Shown here: piece by piece, positions 45,951-57,893 of the stretch | Layout of the letters: each line of letters starts with the position of its first letter | Numbering within the stretch: the first letter of the stretch is position 1 | Assembly (NCBI GenBank): GCA_000711775.1 | Contig: ARYC01001380.1 | Location: 1 to 64,000 of the forward strand | DNA from: Oxytricha trifallax | Taxonomy: Eukaryota; Ciliophora; Spirotrichea; Sporadotrichida; Oxytrichidae | Length of the DNA stretch: 64,000 bases | Direction: 5' to 3' | Notes under the pieces: generated by a model | Told to the model about the DNA's origin: nothing | Seen by the model: the letters and a program-made list of their open reading frames with translations, nothing else | Databases searched by the model: none | Program-made: the position numbers and the translations under genes

Positions 45951-46501
45951 AATTTAAGATATATTCCATGCTTTATATGACATAAGAAAATGTTATTATT
46001 GGTATTTATATTAAATTAATTATTTATTCGTTCTCATTCGAGATTGAAGCCTAATTACATTTATTTTTAATTAATCCCTAAGTCTTCTATTAGGAGAATA
46101 CATAATTTATAAAATAAATAGATTTTTCTATAAATTTCAACTTCAATAGCCTTTAATCACTTGAACATCCAAAGCCGTCTACTTAAGTATTAAACTTAAT
46201 TATCAAAAATACTATCTATATTTTACTGACAAAAGCCCTACGAATCGAGTTCTTCTTTAATTTATTTCAGAAAAATAAGCTCATAGTATTTGAATAAATT
46301 TTAATGCTTAAGCTTTCTTGCAGATTGATAATGAATTTGCTCCTTCTTCTTTAATTATCTACTAGATCCTGAATAAAAGTTTCAATCCCATGGCTGTTTA
46401 AATTCAAATAGATAGAAACCTTAATCGCCATATTTTTGTAGCTTAAGTACAAGCAAATTCAAATATTATTGGAGTTTTTGTGAATTGTAATGTTGTTATT
46501 A

Positions 46502-46916
46502 TTGTAGAAATACATTTGAATTTGGAAAATTAATTTTAATTAAATATATAGTAATACAAAATCGTGGCAGTTAAAGTTGGCCAATTTAAACGATCTTGGG
46601 CTCATTCGATAGAGAATTCAAAATTAGCTGGACTTTACTAATGGCGGTACTATTTTATCCCATCCCAGGAGCGAGATAACTCAACTTTAATGTGAGTGCA
46701 TAATTCAATGAATTTAGAGGTGTTTAATTAAAGTCGAGTTATCTCACTCCAGGGATGAGATAAAATAGTACCGCCAATAACAAAGTCCAGCTAATTTTGA
46801 ATTCTCTATCGAATGAGCCCAAGATCGTTTAAATTGGCCAACCTTAACTGCCAATATTTTGATTTATTATATATTTAATTAAAATTAATTTTCCAAATTC
46901 AAATGTATTTCTACAA
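46502..46916. mobile_element. Foldback element, family TTGTAGAAATAC, copy 1
   Basis: Ends TTGTAGAAATACATTTGAAT with exact inverted copies and TA on both sides. Inside, each arm has GGCAGTTAAAGTTGGCCAAT, TCGATAGAGAATTCAAAATT and GAGCGAGATAACT, around a short centre near 46700. 415 bp, no ORF. Confidence 0.9.
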
Positions 46917-48938
46917 TATCTTTTCCTTTATTAAATTATAACTTATCTTTTTAATCACCTAATTTGCTGATTCTTAGAAATTTTGAAAATGCCAAAAAGA
47001 TAGAATTCTCAAACAATTTCATCATCATAATTACAGTTCTCTTTATTATGAAAAATATTTTCTTATTTATCATCACAGCTTGTTTTGAAATTTCCTATAC
47101 TAAAATCTTCTTTTTTATCTCTTTTTTATATACTTGATTATAGTATGGTTCTAGCTGAATAAACCTTCTAACTTACATTAATAGTAAAACTTAAGAAATC
47201 AAAGACATTATAGATCTGTAGAGATTCTAGAGAATACAAATAAAGTCAACCAAAATCATTATAATATCCTAAAATTACTGAATGCTATCAAAATTTATCT
47301 TATGCTAACTTTGAAGTTGTTGAGCTGGTTAATTTTCAAAAGACATTACAGAGAAAAATATTTTCATATAGATTCATGCAAACTACAAAATTAAGTATTC
47401 TTATATTAATCAAGTTGAATTTCAAATAGTGGAATGATAGCATTACAATATATCGCACAAATTTGTTCTATCCTTGAAGCAATTCAGTGAGTAAAATAAG
47501 ATATTTAGTAAATTTTACTTCATCTAAGTTTAAATTTACTATCATTTTTTTTATATAAGCATTATTAATTGAATTTACTCAAATGTTTTATCAAGGTAAT
47601 TTTATTGTAGAGTTGCTCTCTAATTTATAAGAGTTTATGTGTTATTCTAGTTATAGCATTCAATATCGAAATAAAAATCACTATCACATCAGTACAGGTC
47701 AATTATGTTGAATTTTATGTGCATCTATACCTTAATCTTCCCTATTAATAAATTTGTATTGTAGAGATCAAAGTTTTAATTTTTCATAAAAAAGCAAAGA
47801 TTATGAGGCAAGTTTGCCAAAGTAAATTGTTTATCCTAGCTTCAGTAAATTTATAGTAGTAAAGCTTTACTAATTATAATATAAATCTACTAGTATTTTC
47901 ATAGTTTTTGAATGATGTTTTAAATTTATTAGCACAAAGGTTTTCAATTAGTTTAAAACCTTCCATTTTCCCGTTTTTTTATCTTAAATTGTGTTAATTC
48001 AGCCAAGTATTGAGCTTCTATATTTTGCTTTATAAATTGGTTAATGTCACTATTAATCATAATTTATCATCAGCCTTAAAAGTTTTAAAATAAATTTATC
48101 AAATCAAAAATAATATCCTAAGCCACTATTAGAATATAACTAAACTAAAGATCAAGAAAATTTGTCAACATCATCATCTAACATGGTTAAGAGTTTAAAA
48201 TATTATGAAATCAAGGTGAGTTTTGTTCGTAGAGCTATAAATAATTTATGATTAAGTAAAAGGGAAGGCATAAATCATCATAGTATCTATTTAAATTATC
48301 TGACCAGAAACTCAAAAAGGTTTTAAAAGATAAATCTTGCATCACTCCAATTTTGTATCTAAATCTTTATGATATCATTATATTATCAATATATTTGTCC
48401 TTGAAAGATCTTGGTAATTTCTAAATAATGTTAGAATATATTGTCTTAGCTTCCAATCCTAACACTACAATGTTTTATATCGATTCAAATTTTCATTAAA
48501 AACTCAAGAATTTTTTGAAATAAAAAACAAATTCAGTTAGCACTGAAAAACTTCATTTTATTCATAAGTCACAGTTTATCTTTGAGTTATTGTTTTTATA
48601 TTGAGTAGTACTAAAATTATTCTTGGAAATAGTCAATGATTTAGTTAAAATAACAGAAGCTGATTAATCAATTTTTTTAATAGTAATATAGAAATCAATC
48701 TAAAATGAATTATTGTATAATAATTTTTTCATTAGACTTATTTACTATTATAAATTTTAATTCCAAAATGAATTATAATCAAGTTTTATATAGAGGCAGG
48801 AACTTCGCATTATTTTAAATAGCTTTAATATGATAAATAAGGACCGTTGTATTTAAAATACTCTTAGGGAAACTGATTTATAAAAGGAACATTTATGATT
48901 TAATAAATTATTATAAATAATTTATTAATTTATTATTA
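46917..48938. other. AT-rich region without recognised genes
   Basis: About 2 kb between two foldback copies. No coding frame I would support on either strand and no other repeat arms. Confidence 0.4.
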
Positions 48939-49351
48939 TTGTAGAAATACATTTGAATTTGGAAAATTAATTATAATTAAATTAATAATAAATAAAATCG
49001 TGGCAGTTAAAGTTGACCAATTTGAATGATCTAGGGCTCATTCGATAGGAAATTCAAAATTAGCTGGACTTTATTATTGGCAGTACTATTTTATCAAATC
49101 CCTGGAGCGAGATAACTTCACTTTAATTAAACATTTCTAAATTCATTAAATTATACCCTCACATTAAACTCAAGTTATTTCGCTCCAGGGATTTGATAAA
49201 ATAGTACCGCCAATAGTAAAGTCCAGCTAATTTTGAATTCTCTATCGAATGAGCCCAAGATCGTTCAAATTGGCCAACTTAACTGCCAATAATTTATTTA
49301 ATTATTTAATTAATTTAAATTAATTTTCCAAATTCAAATATATTTCTACAA
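48939..49351. mobile_element. Foldback element, family TTGTAGAAATAC, copy 2
   Basis: Same ends, arm sequences and TA flanks as the copy at 46502. 413 bp. Arms differ by scattered substitutions from that copy, so they are old enough to have diverged but are clearly one family. Confidence 0.9.
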
Positions 49352-50042
49352 TAATGAGTTTTAATTAATTTTTAATAAATGTCTCAAAACTAAATCCTCA
49401 TTATATTCAATAGCTGTCTCAGTAAAATTATATAAAATAGCTGCTATCTAGTAAATAAAGAGTAGTATAAATGCATTATTCAAAAGATTAAGAAATCATA
49501 TCATTATCATAGAAATGATATAAATTCGGAAATGATAGCATTATCAAATTTTGGATATAATAATGCATAGACTACTCGCAGTAATTTAATGAATTTTAAT
49601 TCGTAATTTCTCAATCAAAAATACTCCTTTACTATACTCTGTTTCATAATCTTAAATTATCAAAAATGCAAGTATACCTGCCTCTATATAAAATGAAGAA
49701 AATACATTTTGGAATTTAACTAAAAATTGAAATTTTGTAATTAAATTCAATAAAGTTTATCTAGTGATAAAAATAGTTAACATTTTTGTATTATTGTCGC
49801 GTTTTATTAATACAAATACCAAATTATTTAATATTTAATTTTGATCAAATAAAATTCTTGCATAAATTGAATTTTATATAGAAAATAGAAATTTATATAA
49901 ATAAGTTTATTGGATTGAAATAAGGAGAAAAGTGGAAACGATTGCTAATTTTTTCATTATCTGTACTTACTTTGTTTACTTATTTTAAATTTTTGTTTCC
50001 ATTTTAAGTATTGATTTCTTGAAATTTATTGTTATTTATTTT

Positions 50043-50310
50043 TAAAACCCCATAGATCAATTAAGACATGAGAATTGGGGTTAAGAACAATATAATTAAG
50101 AATTAATTATTATTGGCGTATAATTATAATGTTTGGGCTAATTATTAAAACTATTGGCTCGATTAATTGTCCTTATAAAATAATCCAATCAGGGTGTGTT
50201 AATTTGATTTTAGCCTAATTATTTATATTATTAGCCAATTATAATTAATTTTTAATCTAATTGTTCTTAACTCCTATCCTCGCTTCTTAATTGATCTATG
50301 GGGTTTTATA
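50043..50310. mobile_element. Short foldback element with AAAACCCC ends
   Basis: Left end TAAAACCCCATAGATCAATTAAG; the right end is its inverted copy (CTTAATTGATCTATGGGGTTTTA). Inner arms (GTTAAGAACAAT.. and ATTGTTCTTAAC) also pair. About 268 bp, no ORF. The terminal AAAACCCC equals one hypotrich telomere unit, recalling the TBE end, but the inner repeat is unrelated to the TBE here. Confidence 0.75.
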
Positions 50311-51676
50311 AGGTTCAGGGTAGATTCTGATCTTATATATTATTATTTTATTGAGAAATATAATTAAAAGCCAATAAAAATTAATTCCTAGATTTTTATA
50401 AAATAGTAATATTTAGATATTAATAAATTAATATCAAAATTCAAAAAGATTCTCAATTTTTATGTTCTATTTATAATAAGCAATCGATTATGATAGAAAA
50501 TTATTTGCTTTATATAAAATATTTTGTCCAAAATCTATAATAATTATTAAAAATTATAAATCTTTAAGAAAAATTTCTTATATTAAATGAAAACACACTT
50601 ATTGAGTTTTAATAATATAATAATAATTAATTAATTATTTTTTCATTTTTTCAAGACATTTATAAGTTTTATTATTCTATTTAATTATTTAAACTGTCTT
50701 ACTCTTCTTTGTTGATAATATTCTTTTTCATTATAAATCATAAAAAAAATATGATTAAAAGTTTATCGATATAATATCTTCCCCCAAAGTTTAATATAAT
50801 ATCTTCCCTCAAAGTTTAATTAAATAACTAAAGTTATTATTATTTTTTCAAAAGAAATAATTAGAAATTAAACCTTATAATAAATTGAATAAAAGTACTA
50901 ATTATTAAGTTTTAATAATATAATTGGAAGTAATTTTTATAAAAAGATAATTAAAATTCATTTTTAATTAATCACAACAAGCTTTTATTAAGAAATATAT
51001 TATTTTAGGTTGCTCTCTAAATCTTTATGCCTAGCATCCATTAAATTTCTTGCTATACAAAGCCTGTTCCAGAACTCATATTATTTAATTTTTTGTAGTC
51101 CTTAATCAAGTTAGAACTTTAGGCATTATTATTGGTTTTATTTATTTAATTGTTATGTATTAATCTTTAGAGTTTATTTTAGTAATTTATTTGTTCTTTG
51201 CCAGAGGAGATAATTATAATTTTATTAGAAATAGAATTAAATTATGAGTCAGAAAAAGATAAAATAAAATATTATTAAATACTAAAATAGTATATAATTT
51301 AAGTGAAGCTAACTGAAAACTTGAGTTGCTTTGAGATAGTTAGGCATCTGTAATATTAGAAATACTTAGATCTCTTAATGCATTATTATTCATGTTTTAC
51401 TGGTTATGTCAGTTTAATTTAGCATTAGTTAACATTTAAAGATTAATTATGCTGTTTTTACATGTACTAGCCACATTAATTTTAATATTTTGGCTATAAC
51501 TTTGGAATGTATTAATTTGTGATAAGTTTGAGTTAGGAGACCTGATTTATTGAGCTTTAATGGGAGGTACTGTCCAAAGTATGACCACTCTCTTCTTTTA
51601 AAAAATGCTGACATTTTTTACATTCTTAACTAGAGTTATTATTCTAGCACAAATCGAGTCCCAAGATTCTAAACCT
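50311..51676. other. AT-rich region without recognised genes
   Basis: About 1.4 kb, mostly A/T runs. Contains one 22-bp imperfect direct repeat (ATAATATCTTCCC(C/T)CAAAGTTTAA, near 50770 and 50800). No coding signal. Confidence 0.4.
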
Positions 51677-51749
51677 CAAAACCCCTTAATGAGGTTTATA
51701 AGTGCTTTGATTTTTATGGAATTTATTAGGGGTTGCGGTTATTAATTAA

Positions 51750-52818
51750 ATGCGAGACAAAAATTACAAAAAGCTTTTGGGGTCTATTTATGATGAAGAG
51801 TATATAGATTTAGTGTTTTTAAACTGCGATATGGATGTGATATATATAGTGAGTAATTCAAACCAGTACTGAACTGTAAAAGTCTATTGCACTACTCTTA
51901 AAAAAAACTCCATCAACTATTCACTCTCACTGCTTAAAAACTGTACAATTAAAGAAAAATAGCTGAATTCTTAACCTAAGAGGAATTCAAAGTTTTTATA
52001 GAAACATATTAACTATCTTATCAATGAAAAAAATTTGAAGTATTGGGCTCACTTCTCTCTCGACCAACGAGCTACTATGTTTCATCGCCACGTTCCCTGA
52101 GTTAAAGATCTCTGCATAATCTATTGCTAACATTTATAAACGAAATGGTATCACTTATAAAAGTGTGAATCGTATCAAGAGAGTGATTGATTTCACTCTG
52201 CCATTTTACAACAACAATTTAAATTATATTTATGATTAAATGCAGAGAGCTTAATAGAATAATATTAAGTTTATACATGCTGACGAAGCCGTGTTTACCT
52301 TCAATACTTTTATCTAGAAGTTTTGGTATAAGAGACATAGTAATATAGAGGTATATTACTAGAAAGTCAAGGTATAAACAATGGCAATTCTTGGAGGTAT
52401 TAGCGAGGATGCTGGTTTAGAAACATATGTTATTCATCCTCGCTCAATTAAGACAGAGTAGTATATCAATTTCTTAAAGCAGCTTAGAAAATTACCCTGA
52501 ATAAGAGATTATACTATTCGTTGATAATCTCTCTAATCATACGACAAAAGAACAAGGAAGAATTATGAATAACATAGAATAACACCAGTGTTCAACGTCC
52601 CTTACAGCCCATAGTTTAATGGAATTGAATTATACTAGGGAATATTAAAAGGCCATTACAAGAAACTGCTTCTAAACCACTTGATGCATGACCTACCTAT
52701 CGATAGAGTAAACTTTATTAAAAATTCAGCGAAGAGAGTAGATAATTAGTTGGCTTAAAAGTGTGCTGAAGAAGGGAGAGTGAATGTACACAAATATGTT
52801 TTATAGTTAAGTTAATGA
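51750..52818 (+). CDS. TBE transposase (42-kDa type, DDE), broken
   Basis: From ATG 51750 (MRDKNYKKLLGSIYDEEYID) to TGA 52816-52818, about 355 codons, close to the family size. Motifs: KRNGITYKSVNRIKRVID (DNA binding region end); first Asp in FIHADEAVFTF (about 52270); GGISEDAGLETYVIHP; second Asp in FVDNLSNHTT (about 52520); Glu in YSPQFNGIELYQGILKGHYK (about 52600-52660). In hypotrichs TBE transposases are required for programmed genome rearrangement. Here an in-frame TGA near 51870 and frame breaks near 52080, 52490 and 52590 make this copy non-functional as written. Confidence 0.88.
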
Positions 52819-52827
52819 ATATTTAAA

Positions 52828-53381
52828 TCACATTTAGAATTCTTTCGTATGAGCTGTTTTCTCTTTTTTTTCTTCCTCCTGTTGATTCCCTTCTCCTATG
52901 TTTCTTCTCTTGCTGCCAGCTCCAGAATCTATGTTTATTGACTCTAAATATTTGAATAAAGTCTCTTGCTGATTTCATACTTTGTTTGCGACTTTCGTTC
53001 TCTGTGAAGCTTGCTCTATTCCTTCATCAAGAAAATGCCAGTACCAGAATCTTCTAAAGAGTTAAACTACAAATCTTACTTGTAATATAAGGGTGCTTCT
53101 GAACCTCTGACAATTCCATATTTTTAAATTTAAATTGGTACGTACTTAATTTAGACCAGCTCCTAAAATGCTAGTACTTAATTAGGAGCTTTAATTAAAG
53201 CTAGTACTTAATTAGGAGTACCCTAATTTTAATCAAAAATCACAAAATACCTCCTAAAGCATTACGTACTTAATTAGGTGCACCTCCTAAATTGGTACGT
53301 TCTCTAATCAACTTATTATTGATAGCAAAAATGGTTACTTTCTCACTCATATTTAGAGCTGGATCGTCTCTTAACACTCAT
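52828..53381 (-). CDS. TBE small ORF (22-kDa type), interrupted
   Basis: Minus-strand ATG 53381 starts MSVKRRSSSKYE then TGA. Beyond the repeat cluster (53131-53300) it reads LSEVQKHPYITSKICSLTLQ and, in another frame, KQSMKSARDFIQIFRVNKHR / GSKRRNIGEGNQQEEEKKEK, ending at TGA 52828-52830. Position and orientation between the other two TBE genes fit the 22-kDa ORF. Its function is unknown in any TBE. It is interrupted by a small repeat cluster and by several frame breaks. Confidence 0.55.
53131..53300. repeat. Repeat cluster inserted in the TBE small ORF
   Basis: A 13-bp direct repeat TAAATTGGTACGT bounds the stretch (53131-53143 and 53288-53300). Inside, the palindrome-rich unit AGTACTTAATTAGGAG or close variants (TACGTACTTAATTAGG) occur four times in both orientations with CTCCTAA. 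It looks like a small independent insertion into the TBE. Confidence 0.65.
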
Positions 53382-53667
53382 TTTTCTTCTCTATTACTTT
53401 AAAAACTCCCCTTGAAACTTGCAGGCTTGCAAAGCCTTTTTATATAAGTTCTCAGTTATAGAGGCAGTTTTATTAATTTTAAATTCAAATTTAAATATGA
53501 GCGCTAACATTTTAAGAAAAACAACAACACTTCCATTAAACTAAATGAGACTTACCTTTGTCAGCAATAAATAGTGTGATAGCTGTGAGATGAACTCTCA
53601 TAAAGAACTATCTGAGCTATCACTTGAGGTCTCTGTAATTAAAATAGAAATTAATAATAGAAAATAA

Positions 53668-54942
53668 ATGGCAAACAAGTGTGTGGGAGACAGTGAGGAA
53701 GAGAAAGGTATTAATGAAATTCCTATATTACCTGGAGAAGTAGAAGTATACTTTTGTAAGTAGAGTGAGAGAGATTTCGCTCACATTAATCAAGTTGGTA
53801 TAGGCATATGAAGGAGCATAGAGAAGCCAACCCAACTGTATACTTAAAGCACGATAAAATCGATGGAAAGTATGATTGCTTTAAGTGCCATAAGTAGTAT
53901 GCTCATACAAGAGATTTAAGGAAGCACCTTTTAAAAGATCACAAGAAATAAATAGAGGTTGAAAAGCATGAAGATGTATTGAAGCTACTCAACAAAAGAA
54001 AAGCAAGAGAATTTTCGAAAGTGGTATAGCTCGAACAAGCTAGCGAATCAGAATATGTGAGGAAATCACGTAACCTGCTAGCATCTGAAATCACAAAGAT
54101 CGATGATTAAAATTCAATAATTCCTGTACTTTCTTAGATTGACTTAGATACTTCATTTTATAGCTACCTTATTTTAGAAGACTCCTTTGTTAAGAAAGTT
54201 ATCAATGATCATCAATACGCTTACAAAGTCTGCCCCTTCAACTATCTCTTAAGTGATGATAAGTATTATATGGAATTCACAAATGAGTATCAAGTACTCA
54301 ATCACGCAAATTTTAAAGAGTACAAATACTTAATAAAGTTAGATGCTGTTCTCCTTGCCAAAGATCATGTTGCTTTCAGACTCCTGCTATTTGAAATGAC
54401 TCTCAGAGATTTCATACTGATTAAAGAAACCATAAGCAAATTGGTTAAATAGCAACTTAGACCATACAAGGCATTAAAGAGTTTCATAAGTTAGGGTTTG
54501 TTCACAGAGATTTGAAGCCAGAAAATATAATAATAAATTTATCACCAGTAAGAGAAGCAATAATTGATTTCAACAGAGCATTAAGAGTGTAAGTATCAAG
54601 GCTTGGAACTGTAATGGGAACTCCAGGTTATTATCCAGAAAGAGAAGACTGGAGAGATGGAGACTTTTAGTGGGATGTGTGTGGACTTTAGCAGCAATAA
54701 TAATAGAGTGCGATATGCCACGCAATAATTACTACTCTACAAGGTGCGAGAAGGATGCAAAATAATGAATAAAGCAATTTATTGACAAAACACGAGTGTC
54801 TCAATCAATGAAACTAATGGCAGAGTCAATAATAATAAAACCAAACTCAAAATCAGCCATATCAATAGAGCTGATAGAGTTGTGGTTAAGTAAGATAAAC
54901 TTCAGACCTCTCCCACATGATTCAAAAGTGCATTCTGAGTGA
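53668..54942 (+). CDS. TBE zinc-finger/kinase protein (57-kDa type)
   Basis: ATG 53668 to TGA 54940-54942, about 425 codons. First Cys/His cluster EVYFCKQSERDFAHINQ; second, a clear C2H2 finger, DCFKCHKQYAHTRDLRKHLL KDH (about 53875-53945). A mixed region follows (ILEDSFVKKVINDHQYAYKV). Kinase-like C-terminal half: HKLGFVHRDLKPENIIINLS (about 54485-54545) with the catalytic loop HRDLKPEN intact, IIDFNRALRV with DFN in place of DFG, and GTPGYYPEREDWRDGD as activation/APE-like segment. The metal-binding Asp is kept. Frame breaks near 53805 and 54440-54470. It is the TBE 57-kDa gene by order and domains. Confidence 0.85.
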
Positions 54943-55282
54943 TTAAATTAAATACATTTACTATATATTTTACATTAAAACCTATTAATAACCCCAATCC
55001 CTAACAAATTCTCTAAAAATCAAAGCACTTATAAACCTCATTAAGGAGTTTTGGGGTTTTGATTGTCTTCTAATATTTTAAATAAATTACAACTAACTTA
55101 TTATAAATTATCTTCTTTGTGTATTGCTAAAAGATTTTTTGGAGTCTTTTGATTTCTTGTTACATCATTTCTTTGATTTAATCTGATTCCAAAGATTTCG
55201 AATGCACTTCATATAAAATTTATTGATCTTAGACTCGAATTTTAGTTATTTATGGCAAATTTCCCATAAAATAGTACTGCTA

Positions 55283-55695
55283 TTGTTGAATTCATTCGAA
55301 TTTGGAAATTAATTTAAATTAAATAAATAATTAATTAAATTATTGGCAGTTAAAGTTGGCTAATTTGAACAATCTTGGGCTCATTCGATAGAGAATTCAA
55401 AATAAGCTGGACTTTATTAATAACGGTACTATTTTATCTCATTCCCAGAGCGAAATAACTTCACTTTAATGTGAGGATATAATTGAATGAATTTAGAAGC
55501 GTTTAATTAAAGTGAAGTTATCTCGCTCCATCTATGAGATAAAATCGTACCGCCAATAATAAAGTCCAGCTAATTTTGAATTCTCTATCGAATGAGCTCA
55601 AGATCGTTCAAGTTGGCCAACTTTAATTGCCAATAATATAATTAATTATTTAATTAATTTATATTAATTTCCCAAACTTGAATGTATTCCTACAA
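55283..55695. mobile_element. Foldback element, family TTGTAGAAATAC, copy 3
   Basis: Same arm sequences (GGCAGTTAAAGTTGGCTAAT, TCATTCGATAGAGAATTC) and TA flanks; left end altered to TTGTTGAATTCATTCGAATT. 413 bp. It lies about 220 bp beyond the right end of the TBE. Confidence 0.88.
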
Positions 55696-55942
55696 TATTA
55701 TTTATCATCTTATTCTGACTTTGCTCATGATACGATTCTTTGTGGATGAAATCTGTTATTTTTAAGGAGAGTCCAAGTTTTATTATTAAATTCTTGAGCT
55801 TGGAATATTATAGCAATTTTTGGTAGTCTTCTATTTATTTTAAATTCAGTCTTAAACTAGCCATTTTAATTGAAAACGTTAAACTCTATCTTTCATCATG
55901 TACGTTGAAATTCTAAGTGTTAAAAATATCCAAATTATGATA

Positions 55943-56358
55943 TTGTAGGAATACATTCGATTTGGGAAAATGAATTAAAATTAAATTAATTAAATATTAA
56001 AATCATGGCAGTTATCAAATTCAAAGTGAATAAAAATTCAAAAATAAATAAATTCTACGGTAGATCCCTCAATTTTATCTGGACTTTATTATTGGCAATA
56101 TTCCTGAATCATCCCAGGAAGCGAGATATTTTGATTTTGAGCTAACTCCCAAAAATAGTATAATGGGTTTTTCTCGCTTGGGCGATGAGATAAATTCATT
56201 ATAGCAATAACAACCACCGTCTCATTTTTAATGCGCTATCCAGAGAGTATAATATTGTCATGGTTTGCAGACATTTTCCAAAAACATAACTGAAGGTAAT
56301 TAATAATTAATTAATTTTAATTTTAATTCATTTTCCCAAATCGAATGTATTCCTACAA
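55943..56358. mobile_element. Foldback element, related family, copy 4
   Basis: Ends TTGTAGGAATACATTCGATT with TA on both sides. The outer 40 bp match the neighbouring copy at 55283, but the inner arms (CTGGACTTTATTATTGGCAA, GGAAGCGAGATA) have diverged strongly. 416 bp. Only about 250 bp from copy 3. Confidence 0.85.
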
Positions 56359-57358
56359 TATTAATTATTTTTTACAGTAAGACGATTTCCTAATCTAAAT
56401 CATTATAAATAATTTAAGAATGTGCTGTTATTGATAGAATTATAATCGATAGCTGTATTAATGGCATAATCATAATTTAAGGCATGATTTTAACGCTAAA
56501 CAATTAAAGTGAGTCTTTGCTCTCTAATTGTGAATTTATACAAGAGCTAACGTCGTTATCAAGTAGCATGGGATTAATTGAGAGCGACATAAAATGAGAC
56601 ATTTTATTTTATTATAAGATTTAATGAAGAATATTTGAGTTGTTTGTGGTATTTACAAATCTAGTATATAATTCAATAAAATAATTTTCATATATGAAAT
56701 GGTTGGCTCTCAAAAAGAAAATTATATAAAATATTAGTAAAAAGATGAAAGATTTTGTTCTTCATATTCTTGGTAATGAGGATTTTGACGGCAATGGAAC
56801 TATATTTAGAATATAATTTATATGGAGATTCAAGTCTACTGCAACTATTGCTATAATCGACACTACATCCAGATGCGAAATTTCTCTCAATAATTCAATT
56901 ATTTATAGAGGTAAATTTCTTTTATAATTCAAACGAGTTACTCTTCTTTTCAAGCTATTCAAGTAGGTTGTTATAATTTTAAATGCATCCTCTAGTCTCA
57001 TGATTTCAATAAAAGGTTTAAAGGTTTAAAATCATTATGCTTACTATTAAATTGTACATATCTATAGAAAAATTCCTTCTTTGCTAGCCATCACTTTATT
57101 TATTACTATTTTTTGAATGATATTCTTTATTTTCTTAAGTCTCCTCTATTAATTTTCATTATAGGGGTTGTTATAAGTAATTAAACTTATCTTGGGGTTA
57201 CATGTTTTAACAACTGGCTTCTGCTTCTGTCAGAATTATATTTGTTGATAATCTCTAAAATTGGAGTTAATTTTGAATATCCAATGATTCCTTGTTTCAA
57301 GAGCCTTTTTAATCAAAAGATTTAGTATCGCTTGAATCTTTAGAGAGGAAAGAGAGAA
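56359..57358. other. AT-rich spacer
   Basis: About 1 kb with no supported coding frame or repeat. Confidence 0.4.
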
Positions 57359-57893
57359 ATGTCTGAAAGTTTGATTGGTGAAAATGTAAGTAATCGTTGA
57401 GTTAATTTATCTTATTAGCTGTCATCGATAAATCATATCCTGATTGCTAATGAGAGTTCCTTTATAATTAAGAAAGTAAAAAATGCTAAATATGCAAAGA
57501 TTTTAAATAATCAAAATGAATTAAAAATAAAATGTGAGCTGAATTATATTAATATCAAAAAGAATATAAATTTAATTGCTCCGAAAATTGAAATAAATGG
57601 ATACTTTATGTTGTTTTTCCTGGATACATATTAATTTGCTTAAATTTAGTTTGGAAATGTATTGCATTTATCTTCTATCCAGAAATTTCAGCAGAAACTA
57701 TCTTTTCTAATTTTTTATTTCAGAAAGTTATTAAATAGCAATATAAAAACATCGATACTCTTCTTTAGTCCCTCAATATTGTATTTAAATTATCAATTTC
57801 TTATTTCATAAAATGAATGCTTGAATTTAATAATATAGATACTCTTTTCTTAATTCAAGGGCTCTATAAAAATTATTTTGACGATTTATTGAT
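57359..57893 (+). CDS. Candidate small spliced gene, unidentified
   Basis: ATG 57359 reads MSESLIGEN to GTAAGT; a 33-nt intron ends in TTATTAG (about 57387-57419). The second exon reads LSSINHILIANESSFIIKKV and NELKIKCELNYINIKKNINL then a hydrophobic region to TGA 57891-57893. The last 40 bp overlap the end of the antisense LRR gene, so the real stop may be earlier. No family. Confidence 0.35.

Larger units (their letters stand above)
51677..55061. mobile_element. TBE (telomere-bearing element) transposon, degenerate
   Basis: The right end read inward is CAAAACCCCAAAACTCCTTA; the left end is CAAAACCCCTTAATGAGG, lacking 8 bp. Both continue as inverted copies through GAGGTTTATAAGTGCTTTGA and TTAGGG..GGTTATTAAT (about 75 bp). 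The C4A4C4A4-type tip is the hallmark of TBEs of Oxytricha-like ciliates. The three-gene content also fits: a DDE transposase (plus), a small minus-strand ORF and a zinc-finger/kinase protein (plus). At 3.4 kb it is shorter than the roughly 4-kb reference size. All three ORFs contain breaks. No ANT target duplication was found at the left end. Confidence 0.9.
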
